From positions 62,001 through 126,000 of the forward strand of contig NZ_JAELXW010000006.1 in assembly GCF_016428645.1 (NCBI RefSeq): DNA of 64,000 nucleotides, read 5' to 3'. The translations under genes were made by a program, and so were the position numbers. The notes under the pieces were generated by a model, which searched no databases, was not told the origin of the DNA, and worked only from the letters and a program-made list of their open reading frames with translations. Position 1 is the stretch's first letter. Each line of letters starts with the position of its first letter. The DNA is from Glycomyces salinus (GTDB taxonomy: Bacteria > Actinomycetota > Actinomycetes > Mycobacteriales > Micromonosporaceae). Positions 1 through 9,057 of this stretch are shown piece by piece.

Positions 1-2
1 CG

Positions 3-65
3 GTCGCTTCGTCGTATCCGGGGGCGGCCTCCGCTCGGGGCCCGAACGAGAACGAGGCCGAATGA
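3..65 (+). CDS. 3' end of an upstream gene (partial)
   Basis: A reading frame enters from the left edge and stops at TGA 63-65. Its last residues are hydrophilic (ending PNENEAE). The stop overlaps the ATG of the anthranilate synthase gene in an ATGA arrangement, which is typical of translational coupling in this window. Only about 20 codons are visible, so no function can be assigned. The frame could also be chance, since GC-rich DNA stays open easily. Confidence 0.45.
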   Translation, partial: VASSYPGAASARGPNENEAE

Positions 66-2188
66 CCACGTATGAGACGCCCTGCGGGGTGGCGATCCGC
101 CGCGCCGTCGAAGAACTGCCGGACTGGGACCTGACCGAGGTCGTGCAGCGGGTCGAGACCCGCCGCGGCGGGGTCCTGTCTTCGGGCATGGAGTACCCGG
201 GCCGGTATTCCCGCTTCCACCTGGCCTACGCCGACCCGCCGGTCGAGGTCGTGGCGAGGGGCCGGACGGTCGACGTCCGCAGCCTCAACGAGCGCGGCTC
301 GCTGATCGTGGACGCGCTCGCCGACGCGCTGCGGCGCGCCGACATCGGGACCGTCTCCCGGCACGACGACGGGGTCCGCGCGGTGGTCCCCGAGCCGGCC
401 GACCGGGTGCCCGAGGAGGAGCGGTCGAAGCAGCCGACGGCGTTCACCGCGCTGCGGGCGCTGCTGGAGGCGCTGGCCTGCGACGACCCGTACCTGGGGT
501 TCTGGGGCGCGTTCGGCTACGACCTCGCCTACCAGTTCGAGCCGATCCCCTTCGCCAAGGACCGCCCCGGCGACGCCCGCGACCTGGTGCTGCACCTGGC
601 CGACGAGGTGTACGTGGTCGACCGCAAGCGCGAGACGGCCCTGGTGTACCGCTACGAGTTCGGTTACGGGGACCGCCGGACCGACGGCCTGGGCCGCGAG
701 ACCGAGAAGCGCGCCTACGTGGCCGCCGACGAGGTGCCGGCGGGCCCGGTCCCGGGCGTCTATGCCGACACGGTGCGGCGCGCCAAGGAGGAGTTCAAGG
801 CCGGGAACCTGTTCGAGGTCGTGCCCGGGCACGAGATGTACGCCGCCTGCGACTCGCCTTCGGCGTTCTACGAGCGGCTGCGCCGGGCCAATCCGGCCCC
901 GTACGAGTTCCTGTTCAACCTCGGCGACGGCGAGTACCTGGTCGGGGCCAGCCCGGAGATGTTCGTCCGGGTGCAGGGCGAGCGCGTGGAGACCTGCCCG
1001 ATCTCGGGGACGATCGCGCGCGGGGACGACCCGCTGCACGACGCCTCGCAGATCGCCGAGCTGATCGGCTCCCCCAAGGAGGAGTCGGAGCTGACCATGT
1101 GCACCGACGTCGACCGCAACGACAAGGCCCGCGTGTGCGTGCCCGGGTCGGTCAAGGTCCTCGGGCGCCGGCAGATCGAGATGTACTCCAGGCTCATCCA
1201 CACCGTCGACCACGTCGAGGGGCGGCTGCGCGAGGGCATGGACGCCCTGGACGCGTTCCTGACGCACATGTGGTCGGTGACGGTGACCGGCGCGCCCAAG
1301 ACGTGGGCGATGCGCTTCATCGAGGAGCACGAGACCACGCCCAGGCGCTGGTACGGCGGCGCGGTCGGCTTCGTGGGCCTGGACGGGTCGATGAACACCG
1401 GGCTGACGCTCCGGACCGCGCAGATCCGCGACGGCGTCGCGTGCGTGCGCGCCGGGGCGACGCTGCTGTACGACTCCGAGCCCGACGCCGAGGAGGCCGA
1501 GACGCATCTGAAGGCCCGCGCGCTGCTGGAGACGGCCGCCGGCGGCATCGGGGCCGCGGCGCCGACCCCGACTCCGATCGAGGTCGCGGGCGGTCCGGCG
1601 GGCGTCGGCCGCAGGGTGCTCCTGGTCGACCACGAGGACTCCTTCGTCAACACGCTCGGCGACTACTTCCGGCAGCACGGCTGCGAGGTGACCACGCTGC
1701 GGTTCGGCTTCGACGCCGCCGAGACCCTCGACGAGATCGACCCGGACCTGGTGGTCCTCTCCCCCGGCCCGGGGCGGCCCGACGACTTCGGGACCGCCGC
1801 GCTCCTCGACGAGCTCGCCCGGCGCGGACTGCCGGTGTTCGGGGTGTGCCTGGGGCTCCAGGCCATGGTCGAGCACGCCGGCGGGGAGCTGTCGCTGCTG
1901 GACCAGCCGAGCCACGGCAAGCCCGGGAACATCAAGGTCATGGGCGGGGGCCTGTTCGACGGGCTGCCCGACGAGGTGACGGCCGCCCGCTACCACTCGA
2001 TCTACGCCACGCCCGACCAGGTCAGGGGCGGTTTCGCGCCGACCGCGGCCATCGACGACGTGGTGATGGCGATCGAAGCCCCGTCCAAGCGCTGGTTCGC
2101 CGTCCAGTTCCACCCCGAATCGATCCTGACCGCCGCCGGGGCCCACGGCCACCGGATCATCGGCAACCTGCTCCGCCTCACCGCCTGA
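62..2188 (+). CDS. trpE(G): Fused anthranilate synthase TrpE-TrpG
   Basis: 708 aa that join both anthranilate synthase subunits, which convert chorismate and glutamine to anthranilate, the first committed step to tryptophan. The N-terminal two thirds is the chorismate-binding TrpE part, with GASPEMFVRV and CPISGTIARG motifs. From about residue 515 a class I glutamine amidotransferase follows, with nucleophile Cys in FGVCLGLQAM (about 596) and His/Glu in FHPESI near the C-terminus. The length matches rhizobial-type TrpE(G) fusions (about 730 aa). PhzE-type aminodeoxyisochorismate synthases share this architecture, but no phenazine genes are nearby, so tryptophan synthesis is favoured. The ATG overlaps the stop of an upstream frame. 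A strong hairpin terminator follows. Confidence 0.9.
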   Translation: MTTYETPCGVAIRRAVEELPDWDLTEVVQRVETRRGGVLSSGMEYPGRYSRFHLAYADPPVEVVARGRTVDVRSLNERGSLIVDALADALRRADIGTVSRHDDGVRAVVPEPADRVPEEERSKQPTAFTALRALLEALACDDPYLGFWGAFGYDLAYQFEPIPFAKDRPGDARDLVLHLADEVYVVDRKRETALVYRYEFGYGDRRTDGLGRETEKRAYVAADEVPAGPVPGVYADTVRRAKEEFKAGNLFEVVPGHEMYAACDSPSAFYERLRRANPAPYEFLFNLGDGEYLVGASPEMFVRVQGERVETCPISGTIARGDDPLHDASQIAELIGSPKEESELTMCTDVDRNDKARVCVPGSVKVLGRRQIEMYSRLIHTVDHVEGRLREGMDALDAFLTHMWSVTVTGAPKTWAMRFIEEHETTPRRWYGGAVGFVGLDGSMNTGLTLRTAQIRDGVACVRAGATLLYDSEPDAEEAETHLKARALLETAAGGIGAAAPTPTPIEVAGGPAGVGRRVLLVDHEDSFVNTLGDYFRQHGCEVTTLRFGFDAAETLDEIDPDLVVLSPGPGRPDDFGTAALLDELARRGLPVFGVCLGLQAMVEHAGGELSLLDQPSHGKPGNIKVMGGGLFDGLPDEVTAARYHSIYATPDQVRGGFAPTAAIDDVVMAIEAPSKRWFAVQFHPESILTAAGAHGHRIIGNLLRLTA

Positions 2189-2193
2189 CCTGC

Positions 2194-2217
2194 GGCCGGG
2201 CGGCTTTCCGCCCGGCC
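2194..2217 (+). terminator. Terminator hairpin after trpE(G)
   Basis: Perfect 10-bp stem (GGCCGGGCGG paired with CCGCCCGGCC) with a CTTT loop, six bases after the trpE(G) stop. There is no T-run, as is usual in high-GC actinobacteria. Confidence 0.75.
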
Positions 2218-2245
2218 TGTCACAGGACCGTGGTTGAGTGGGCGG

Positions 2246-2839
2246 ATGGCGAAAACCATCTACAACACCGCGACGAGCATCGACGGGTTCATCGCCGATG
2301 CCGACAACTCACTGAAATGGCTCTTCGGCGTCGGAGGCGGACACCCTGAGCAGGAGGAGGCCGAGGAGGGGCCGCTCGGCGAGTTCGACGAGTTCATGAA
2401 GGGCGTGGGCGCGATCTGCATGGGGTCGACGACCTACGAGTGGATCCTCGACTACGAGCAGCTCCTCGAGAAACCGGAGAAGTGGCCATATGAGCAGCCG
2501 GCCTGGGTGTTCACCCACCGCGACCTCCCATCCGTGCCGGGAGCCGACATCCGCTTCGCCTCCGGACCGGTCGAGGCGGTCCACGAGGCCATGGCCGCGG
2601 CCGCCGGGGAGAAGAACCGGTGGATCGTCGGCGGCGGGGACCTGGTCGGCCAGTTCTTCGACGCAGGGCTGCTCGACGAGGTCGTCGTCTCCGCGGCGCC
2701 GGTGTTCCTCGGCGGCGGCGCCCCGCTCCTGCCACGACAAGTCCTGTCCGACCGGCTCGAACTGCTCGAGGCCCGCTCCGCGGGGCAGTTCGCGGTGCTC
2801 AAGTACCGGGTGAAGCCGCCCGGCCGGTCCGAGGGGTGA
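2246..2839 (+). CDS. RibD C-terminal / dihydrofolate-reductase-like protein
   Basis: 197 aa. The N-terminus MAKTIYNTATSIDGFIAD matches the RibD_C/DHFR-like family, NADPH-dependent reductases often found as stand-alone proteins of unknown substrate in actinobacteria. A conserved GGGDLVGQFFDAGLLDE segment lies in the middle and a short beta-rich C-terminus follows. I chose the ATG at 2246 because the family begins right at this residue; an in-frame ATG four codons earlier adds MSGR and cannot be excluded. The gene stands alone between a terminator and a dehydrogenase gene. The substrate is not evident. Confidence 0.8.
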   Translation: MAKTIYNTATSIDGFIADADNSLKWLFGVGGGHPEQEEAEEGPLGEFDEFMKGVGAICMGSTTYEWILDYEQLLEKPEKWPYEQPAWVFTHRDLPSVPGADIRFASGPVEAVHEAMAAAAGEKNRWIVGGGDLVGQFFDAGLLDEVVVSAAPVFLGGGAPLLPRQVLSDRLELLEARSAGQFAVLKYRVKPPGRSEG

Positions 2840-2902
2840 CGAGGCCGCTCCGCGACCGGAGGGGAGCTCGTGTCTGCGGCGGGCGGTCCTTACGATCAGC
2901 GA

Positions 2903-3808
2903 ATGAAGATCTGGATAGCGCATGCAGAGGGCCGGGACCTCCTCGGCCCGATCCCCGAAGGCGTCGAGGTCGAGGTGTTCGAGGGCGACGAGTACCCCTC
3001 GGACCCGGCGAAGGTCGAGTTCCTGGTGCCGCCGTTCTTCGCGGACGATCCCGCCCCGGTGCTGACGGCCATGCCGAACCTGAAGGTGGTGCAGCTGCTC
3101 AGCGCCGGGGCCGAGACCTGGGTCCCGATCGTCCCCGAAGGTGTGGCCCTGTGCAACAACCGCGGTCCCCACACCGAGTCCACCGCCGAATGGGCGCTCG
3201 CGGCGACGCTGGCCTCGCTGCGCGACCTCGACCGCTACGCGCGCCGGCAGACCGAACGGAACTGGGCGCCGCACCGTTCCCCGGGCCTGGCCGGGAAGTC
3301 GACGCTCATCGTCGGCGCCGGAGCGATCGGCGAGGCCATCGCCCGGCGGTTCGAGGCATCGGCCGCGAAGGTAACCAAGGTCGCCCGGACCGCCCGGCCC
3401 GGCGTCCACGGCATCGACGACCTCCCCCGGCTGCTGCCCGAGGCCGACGTGGTGGTCGTGATCGTGCCGCTGACCGCCGAGACCGAGAACCTGGCCGACG
3501 CCGTTTTCCTGGCGCGGATGAAGGACGGGGCGCTGCTTGTCAACGCCGCCCGCGGCCGGGTCGTCGACACTGCCGCCCTGACCGCCGAGGTCGCCTCCGG
3601 GCGCCTGCGCTGCGCCCTCGACGTCACCGAGCCCGAGCCGCTCCCGGCCGACCACGAGCTGTGGGGCCTGGAAGGGGCGCTCATCACCCCGCACGTGGGC
3701 GGCGCGGTGGAGAACTTCGCCGAACGCTGCTATCCGCCCGTAGGCGACCAGATCCGGCGTTTCGCCTCCGGCGAGCCGCTGGTCAACGTGGTCGAGAACG
3801 GCTACTAG
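2903..3808 (+). CDS. D-isomer-specific 2-hydroxyacid dehydrogenase
   Basis: 301 aa NAD(P)-dependent oxidoreductase of the D-2-hydroxyacid dehydrogenase family, which interconverts 2-keto and D-2-hydroxy acids. Visible features are the Rossmann motif IVGAGAIGEAIA (about 135-147), the substrate-binding Arg in NAARGRVVD, a Glu in VTEPEPLP and the catalytic His in TPHVGGAVENF. That gives the Arg-Glu-His set in the expected order. The start ATG at 2903 begins MKIWIAHAEG; an upstream in-frame start at 2870 would add 11 poorly conserved residues. The length is near the short end for the family (about 300-330). The substrate is unknown. Confidence 0.88.
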   Translation: MKIWIAHAEGRDLLGPIPEGVEVEVFEGDEYPSDPAKVEFLVPPFFADDPAPVLTAMPNLKVVQLLSAGAETWVPIVPEGVALCNNRGPHTESTAEWALAATLASLRDLDRYARRQTERNWAPHRSPGLAGKSTLIVGAGAIGEAIARRFEASAAKVTKVARTARPGVHGIDDLPRLLPEADVVVVIVPLTAETENLADAVFLARMKDGALLVNAARGRVVDTAALTAEVASGRLRCALDVTEPEPLPADHELWGLEGALITPHVGGAVENFAERCYPPVGDQIRRFASGEPLVNVVENGY

Positions 3809-3848
3809 ACACCGGAGCGCACTGGCCGGCCGCGGATACCATCGGGGC

Positions 3849-4583
3849 ATGGAATCGCCCCCGAACCCCGCGCCCGGCACCAGGGGACGAGGCGGACTGA
3901 TCATCGGCGCCGTCGTGCTCGTGCTCGCCCTGGCCGTCACCGGTGCCGTCGCGCTGCTCGGCGGCGACGGCGGCGACACTCCGATCGGCGGTGACGAGCC
4001 GGTCGAAGGCGGCGTCGAGACCTCCCTGGTTCCGCAGGAACTGGAGATCCCCGACGGCTACCTGGGTGTGCGCTCGCTCGGCGCGCTCACGCCGATCCCG
4101 CAGGACGGCTGGCACGCCTATGCCGGACCCGGCAGCGACGAGCTGCTGGCCGAGGACGCCCACGCGATGAGCGTCTCGCACGGCAACAACTGGATCTCCT
4201 ATTTCATGGTCGGCAGGCTCGGCGAGTTCGCCCTCAACGCCGACCCCGAGGACCTGCGCTCGACGGCCACCGAGATCGTCGACACCTGGGTGTTCGACTA
4301 CCCCTACTCCGGGACGACCGGGCTGACCAGGTCGGAGCCGGAGCTGACCGACCTCGTGGTCGACACCCACCCGGCGGTGCTGCTGGAGACCCGCGTCTCC
4401 TGGGACAGCCTGGACTCCTCGCCGGACGAGTACGAGGACTTGGCGCTGCTCCTGGTCAACCCCGGAGACGACGGGATCTTCCTGGGGGTCGCGGCCGTGC
4501 CGGAGTCGGGGACACAGCGCTTCGAACCGGCGGTCGAGGCGCTGCTGGACACCACGTTCCAGCACAACACGTACAAGCCTTAG
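3849..4583 (+). CDS. Hypothetical membrane-anchored extracytoplasmic protein
   Basis: 244 aa. A short basic, Pro-rich N-terminus is followed by one hydrophobic segment at about residues 18-40 (LIIGAVVLVLALAVTGAVAL). An acidic Gly/Asp/Glu linker and an acidic soluble domain of about 180 aa follow. This reads as a signal anchor with an extracellular domain. I do not recognise the domain. It converges on csaA; the two stop codons overlap (TAG on +, TAA on -) with no space for a separate terminator. Confidence 0.7.
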   Translation: MESPPNPAPGTRGRGGLIIGAVVLVLALAVTGAVALLGGDGGDTPIGGDEPVEGGVETSLVPQELEIPDGYLGVRSLGALTPIPQDGWHAYAGPGSDELLAEDAHAMSVSHGNNWISYFMVGRLGEFALNADPEDLRSTATEIVDTWVFDYPYSGTTGLTRSEPELTDLVVDTHPAVLLETRVSWDSLDSSPDEYEDLALLLVNPGDDGIFLGVAAVPESGTQRFEPAVEALLDTTFQHNTYKP

Positions 4584-4945
4584 GAGATCCGGGTGCCCAG
4601 CGGGACCTCGGCCTCCGGCTCCAGGAGCACGACCTCGTCGGTGCCCTCCACGGGCACGCCCAGTACCAGCACCTCGGACTTGAAGCCGGCGATGCGGCGC
4701 GGCGGGAAGTTGGTCACGGCCACGACGGTGCGGCCGACCAGCTCCTCGGCGGTGTAGCGGGCGGTGATCTGCGCGCTGGACTGCTTCCGGCCCAGCTCGC
4801 CGAAGTCGATCCAGAGCTTGTAGGCGGGCTTGCGGGCCTTCTCGTTGACCTCGGCCCGCTCGATGCGGCCGGTCCGGATGTCGGTGCGGAAGAAGTCCTC
4901 GGCAGTGGTCTGCTCGATGGCCGCTGATTCGGTGGTCGATTCCAT
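4580..4945 (-). CDS. csaA: CsaA-type tRNA-binding / export-related chaperone
   Basis: 121 aa OB-fold protein of the CsaA/tRNA-binding domain family. Diagnostic stretches are FFRTDIRTGRIERAE, KPAYKLWIDFGE, SSAQITARYT and NFPPRRIAGFKSEVLVLG. In Bacillus CsaA binds SecA and nascent proteins; in actinobacteria the role is untested. The first 14 residues (MESTTESAAIEQTT) precede the usual family start, so a later start is conceivable, but no better codon is present. It lies 60 bp downstream of ndk in the same direction and may be read from the ndk promoter. Confidence 0.87.
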   Translation of the reverse strand: MESTTESAAIEQTTAEDFFRTDIRTGRIERAEVNEKARKPAYKLWIDFGELGRKQSSAQITARYTAEELVGRTVVAVTNFPPRRIAGFKSEVLVLGVPVEGTDEVVLLEPEAEVPLGTRIS

Positions 4946-5005
4946 CGGGACAATGTACGGCCGCTCGTTTGTAAACCGCCGGTCAAGCTCGGCGGAGTCC
5001 GGACC

Positions 5006-5407
5006 CTAGGCGTCGAACCAGAGGTCGATCTCCCGCTTGGCGGACTCCTCGGAGTCCGAGGCGTGGATCAGGTTGCGCTGGTTGGACAGCGAGAGGTCCC
5101 CTCGGATGGTGCCGGGCTCGGCCTTGCGGCCGTCGGTGGTCCCGGCCAGGGCCCGCACCACCGGGATGGCCTCATCGCCGGAGGCGATGAGCGCCACCAG
5201 CGGCGCGGAGGTCATGAACTCCTTCAGCCCGGGGTAGAACGGCTTGTCGACGTGCTCGGCGTAGTGCCGGTCGGCCAGTTCGGAGCTCATGGTGCGCAGC
5301 TCCATCCGCTCGACGCGCAGGCCCTTGCGTTCGAGGCGGCCCAGTACCTCGCCGATGAGTCCTCGCTCGACGGCGTCGGGTTTGATCAACACGAGCGTGC
5401 GCTGCAC
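5006..5407 (-). CDS. ndk: Nucleoside diphosphate kinase
   Basis: 133 aa; transfers gamma-phosphate between nucleoside triphosphates and diphosphates through a phospho-histidine. The catalytic His is in NLIHASDS near the C-terminus; [12 protein letters not shown] opens the protein, and PGTIRGD precedes the active site. I chose GTG at 5407: the family starts exactly here and a good ribosome site (AAGGAG) lies 5-6 bases upstream. The frame is open another 47 codons upstream, but those are non-conserved and run into the leader. Confidence 0.95.
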   Translation of the reverse strand: MQRTLVLIKPDAVERGLIGEVLGRLERKGLRVERMELRTMSSELADRHYAEHVDKPFYPGLKEFMTSAPLVALIASGDEAIPVVRALAGTTDGRKAEPGTIRGDLSLSNQRNLIHASDSEESAKREIDLWFDA

Positions 5408-5520
5408 GGTGGCTCCTTGCGATAGCTGTCGGATTCCGGTCGCCATCCTAAGCGATGTTGTGCCGGTGGTCCCCGGCACGTAGCATGCTCGTAGAACCCG
5501 GTGAACCAGGTGTGGATGAG

Positions 5521-6972
5521 GTGTCCCAGATGCCCCCGAGACAACCACCGCGGCCGGCCCCCAGGCCCGCGAAGGCTCCCAAAGGCGGTGGCTCCAAAGG
5601 CGGCTCGCGCGGCGGAGCCAAGGGCGGCTCTAAAGGCGGTGCCCGCGGCGGGGCGAAGGGCGGCGCCCGCGGCAAGGCCGCACCCAAACAGCCGATGACG
5701 AAGGGCGCCAAGGCCGCCCAGAACGCCGAGCAGCAGCGCCAGCACCGGGCGATGCTCGACCAGCAGCGCCGCATGCGCGAGACCCGCTGGTGGGCCGCCA
5801 ACCAGGTCGCGATGCACCGCCTCCACGCCACCCAGCACCACGCCGCGGGCGGCGAGGCGATCGGCACGGTCCTCAACGGCGACAGGCGGTTGCGCTGGCG
5901 CACCTCCCGGGCGATCGGCGCGATCACTTTACTGATCTTCTGCGCCTTCTTCGCCGCGATGGCACTCGGCGCCGGGAGCGTCGGGATCGCGTTGCTGTCG
6001 TTCCTGTGCCTGGCCGGGTTCATCGCGATCATGACCATCGAGTATTCGGCCCGCCGGTTCCCACAGCCGGTCCCGCAGCCGCCGCTGATCGGCGAGCACC
6101 GGCTCGAAGACCTCATCGTCGAGGACGAGCCGCCGCGCACGCGAGCCCGTGAGACGGCCGCGCCGGCCTCTCTGGACGCGCTCGAAGAGATGTTCGACGG
6201 CACGAACGGCGCCGGTCAGGGCTCCGCGCCCGCCGAGTCCCGGCCGGAGCCCGAACCCGAGCCGGTCTCGCCGTCCCCCAGCGCCGGACCGGTGGTCGAG
6301 CCGGCCACGTCCCGGCGGCCCGAGGCCGCCCCCGACCCGGTCGACGTCCAGGTCATCGAGGTCGCGCCTCCTGAGGCCGAGGACCGGCCCGAACCCGACC
6401 TCGAGCCCGAGCCGCCGCGGCCCGAACCCGAAACGGCATCGGACCACCGCCGGATCGCCGAGCCCGCCGCGGCCCCCGCGAACCGGATCGACGTCCCCAT
6501 CCCGACCCCGCCCCGCCCCCGATCCTCCCCGGAGAAGGCCGCCGACATCCCCGACGACCTGGCCGAACTCCTGTTGTCCGAGCAGGCCCTGAACGGCGCC
6601 GACGTCACCGACGTGGCCGCCACCCTGATCGTCGCCGATCTCCGGCGGTCGATCGAGTTCTACTCCGACGCCCTCGGCCTGAGCATCACCGACCGCACCG
6701 ACGAGGCCGCCGTCCTCGACGCCGGGTTCGGCAAGATCCTGCTCTGGGAGCGCCCCGACGCCCCGCCCGGGGAGACCGGCGTGATGCACCTGACCTTCGA
6801 GGTCGGCGACATCGACGCGGCCTTCACGAAGATGAACGACGCCGGCGTCGAGTTCATGCACCTGCCCCGCACCGCCCTGCTCGGCCAGAATTACGAGATG
6901 CGGGCCGCGGCCTTCCGCGACCCGGACGGCCACGGCCTGGCCATAACCGAGCACCGCGAGCGGGAGAGCTGA
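5521..6972 (+). CDS. Membrane protein with C-terminal VOC (glyoxalase-like) domain
   Basis: About 483 aa with an unusual architecture. Residues 10-60 are a low-complexity Gly/Lys/Ala/Ser tract (GGSKGG, RGGAKGG repeats), then a basic Gln-rich region. A helical hairpin of two TM segments follows (about 130-150 and 154-174). A Pro/Glu-rich linker of about 180 residues leads to a VOC/glyoxalase-fold domain (about 360-480) with [11 protein letters not shown] and [16 protein letters not shown] domains are metal-dependent lyases, dioxygenases or binding proteins and are normally soluble. GTG at 5521 follows a GGATGAG stretch; GTG 5512 and ATG 5530 are alternatives. The stop overlaps the next start (TGATG), so it is coupled to the SCO2521-like gene. 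Confidence 0.8.
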   Translation: MSQMPPRQPPRPAPRPAKAPKGGGSKGGSRGGAKGGSKGGARGGAKGGARGKAAPKQPMTKGAKAAQNAEQQRQHRAMLDQQRRMRETRWWAANQVAMHRLHATQHHAAGGEAIGTVLNGDRRLRWRTSRAIGAITLLIFCAFFAAMALGAGSVGIALLSFLCLAGFIAIMTIEYSARRFPQPVPQPPLIGEHRLEDLIVEDEPPRTRARETAAPASLDALEEMFDGTNGAGQGSAPAESRPEPEPEPVSPSPSAGPVVEPATSRRPEAAPDPVDVQVIEVAPPEAEDRPEPDLEPEPPRPEPETASDHRRIAEPAAAPANRIDVPIPTPPRPRSSPEKAADIPDDLAELLLSEQALNGADVTDVAATLIVADLRRSIEFYSDALGLSITDRTDEAAVLDAGFGKILLWERPDAPPGETGVMHLTFEVGDIDAAFTKMNDAGVEFMHLPRTALLGQNYEMRAAAFRDPDGHGLAITEHRERES

Positions 6973-7988
6973 TGCTGGTCATAGGAGAGATTCATACGGG
7001 ACTGCTGCCGCATTCGGGGCCGCTCACGCCCGAGCAGGCGCGGGGGGCGATGTCGCTGGCGGTCGGCGAGGGCGTGAGCCAGTGGGCGCGGCCGGTCGCG
7101 CACACCTCGTCGGCGCCGATACTGCACGGCGTGGACTGCCGGCTCCCGCTGGGGCCCAAGCCGGGCAAGCGCTACGCCGACGCCGATGGCGACAACGGGT
7201 CGGTCCGGGTGGTAGGCACCGTCTCCTCGCGAGCGGTCCTGACCGGCGGCCACCTGCTCCAGGGTTCGGCGTGGACCGCGATCGAGCCGCAGGACCGGCC
7301 CCGGCGCATGCCCTGGTCGTACTACCTGGCCCGCCCCGGCAGGATCTACCCGATCGGGAAGCTCCAGCAGCAGCGGCTCCTCGACGGCTTCCTGCGCGCC
7401 GACGTCCGGCGGGACCGAAGCGAGTTCCTCGACACCGGGGCGATCGCCCGGCACCCGTTCTTGGAGGTGCAGACCCGGCAGATCCTCGACCGCCACCCGC
7501 CGTTCCGGACCGCCTCGACCCGGCTGCGGTGGGCCGCGGTCGTCGAACCGAACGCCGAGCCGAAGGTGCGGCTCCGGCTGGTCGACGCCGAGCGCCGCAG
7601 CCTGGAGCTGAACTGCGGGCTGATCGAGCCGGAGGCCGTGGCCGCGGCCGCCGAGGACCTGGCGGTCCACGAGTGGCTGCTGACGGCCGTGGACTCGCGG
7701 ATCTCGCTGGCCAGGGTCGGCCAGGACGCCAAGTACACCTTCCGCACGCTCCGCCCGCTGGTCGACCACCTGCTGCACCTGTGGGCGCCGGGGGCCCGCA
7801 CCGCCGAGGACCTCCAGTTCGCGTGGGACGCCCTGGAACGCCAACCGGGGCTGACGCACCAGTGGAACACGATGGTCGAGCGGGTGCGCGGACAGGTCGA
7901 CTACGGCGCCGCGGACCTGGCCGACCGCCTCCTGTCGATCATGGAGCAGCACCCGCAGCTGGTCCAGCGCGAGGTCGAGCCCGATTAG
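6972..7988 (+). CDS. SCO2521-family protein (unknown function)
   Basis: 338 aa soluble protein without recognisable catalytic motifs. The start ([20 protein letters not shown]) fits, from memory, the actinobacterial SCO2521 family, named after the Streptomyces coelicolor locus tag. Its neighbours in the window are SCO2522-, 2523- and 2524-like, which supports the call. The ATG overlaps the stop of the membrane-VOC gene (TGATG), so both are probably one transcription unit. It converges on the other three members of the set, and a 25-bp palindrome lies directly between the stops. The family assignment was not checked by search. Confidence 0.72.
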   Translation: MLVIGEIHTGLLPHSGPLTPEQARGAMSLAVGEGVSQWARPVAHTSSAPILHGVDCRLPLGPKPGKRYADADGDNGSVRVVGTVSSRAVLTGGHLLQGSAWTAIEPQDRPRRMPWSYYLARPGRIYPIGKLQQQRLLDGFLRADVRRDRSEFLDTGAIARHPFLEVQTRQILDRHPPFRTASTRLRWAAVVEPNAEPKVRLRLVDAERRSLELNCGLIEPEAVAAAAEDLAVHEWLLTAVDSRISLARVGQDAKYTFRTLRPLVDHLLHLWAPGARTAEDLQFAWDALERQPGLTHQWNTMVERVRGQVDYGAADLADRLLSIMEQHPQLVQREVEPD

Positions 7989-7989
7989 A

Positions 7990-8047
7990 GCCTGTCCTGT
8001 GGATCCGAACGGGCCGGGTAACGCCCGTTCGGATCCACAGGACAGGC
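7990..8047. terminator. Shared bidirectional terminator: perfect 25-bp palindrome
   Basis: Arms 7990-8014 and 8023-8047 are exact inverted repeats around the 8-nt loop CGGGTAAC. The stem contains GGATCCGAACGGGC. It begins two bases after the stop of the + strand gene and ends one base before the stop of the - strand gene, so it can terminate both convergent transcripts. The perfect 25-bp match is longer than a terminator needs. Confidence 0.8.
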
Positions 8048-8048
8048 C

Positions 8049-9047
8049 CTAAAACGGGGTCTGGAAGATGTAGTTGAGGCGGTCCACCAACTCGGTCGGC
8101 AGGTGGATGCGCTCGCGCTCGGCGGCCAGGCTGATGACCTCGTTCGCTCCCGGGTCGGGCGGCACGCACGAGCAGATCACGCGCACCGCGTGCTCGACCT
8201 CGATGAAGTCGCCCGCCACGACCGTCAGCGTCCGGTAGGCCGGGAACGGGAACGCCTCGGGGTTGAGCTGGATGATCGGCGGCATGTCCCGCCACAGCTC
8301 GGGGTAGGGCGAGGACGGCACCGGTCCGGGCTCGTGGCTGCGCTCGGTCGGCACGACCTTCTCGATCGGCACGGGGATGCCCACGCGCTTGCCCTGGTCG
8401 CGCAGGACGCCCAGGCGCAGCAGCTGCCATACGGCCGCCAGCATCGGGCAGGACCAGAGCCGGCCTTCCGAGGTCTCGCTCCACAGCTCGACGTCGAGGA
8501 AGACCGAATGCTCGCGGGCCGAGTTCTGGGTCGGCGGCTTCCACTGGTCGGGCTCGCTCATGGCCACCCGCCGCGGCGGCGGGCTGGGGATGCCGTTGCA
8601 CAGCCAGCCGGACTTGGACACCGGCGGGCGGGCGCCGGTGGTGCCCGGCGCCGGCTCGAAGACGATGCGGTCGGCCACCAGCGAAGCCAGTTCGAGGTCG
8701 CCCATGGTCGCGCAGGCGGACTCGCGAGCCAGGTAGTCGATGCGCAGGCCCGCGTCGGCGGCGGCCTCGCCGATGGTCGCGATGAGCTTCTCGGGCGAGG
8801 GCATGTCCCGGTGGAAGTAGTCGTCGACCAGGTAGCAGGTGCTCACACGGGGGGTGCGGCCGCCGAGGCGGCGCCGGAGGTTCTCGGTGACGCCGTGGAC
8901 CCACGAGGCCGCCGAGGCCATCTCCTCGCGCAGGGCGTCGGGCCGGGCCGCCAGGTCGTCGGCGTACAGGTGCCCGACCTCGATCGACAGGTGCGACATG
9001 CCGAACCGCTCGGTCCGCTGCTTGGCGCTGGTCTCCTCGTAGATCAC
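8049..9047 (-). CDS. SCO2522-family protein (unknown function)
   Basis: 332 aa soluble protein. FGMSHLSIEVGHLYADDL near the N-terminus and STCYLVDDYFHRDMPSP about 75 residues in are its most distinctive segments. From memory these fit the SCO2522 family of actinobacteria, whose function is unknown. No membrane segment or catalytic motif is evident. The start is GTG at 9047, preceded by GAGGGGGC about 5 bases upstream; a later ATG at FGMSHL would remove 16 residues. It is last of three co-directional genes, 10 bp after the P-loop gene. Confidence 0.72.
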   Translation of the reverse strand: MIYEETSAKQRTERFGMSHLSIEVGHLYADDLAARPDALREEMASAASWVHGVTENLRRRLGGRTPRVSTCYLVDDYFHRDMPSPEKLIATIGEAAADAGLRIDYLARESACATMGDLELASLVADRIVFEPAPGTTGARPPVSKSGWLCNGIPSPPPRRVAMSEPDQWKPPTQNSAREHSVFLDVELWSETSEGRLWSCPMLAAVWQLLRLGVLRDQGKRVGIPVPIEKVVPTERSHEPGPVPSSPYPELWRDMPPIIQLNPEAFPFPAYRTLTVVAGDFIEVEHAVRVICSCVPPDPGANEVISLAAERERIHLPTELVDRLNYIFQTPF

Positions 9048-9057
9048 CGCTGCCCCC

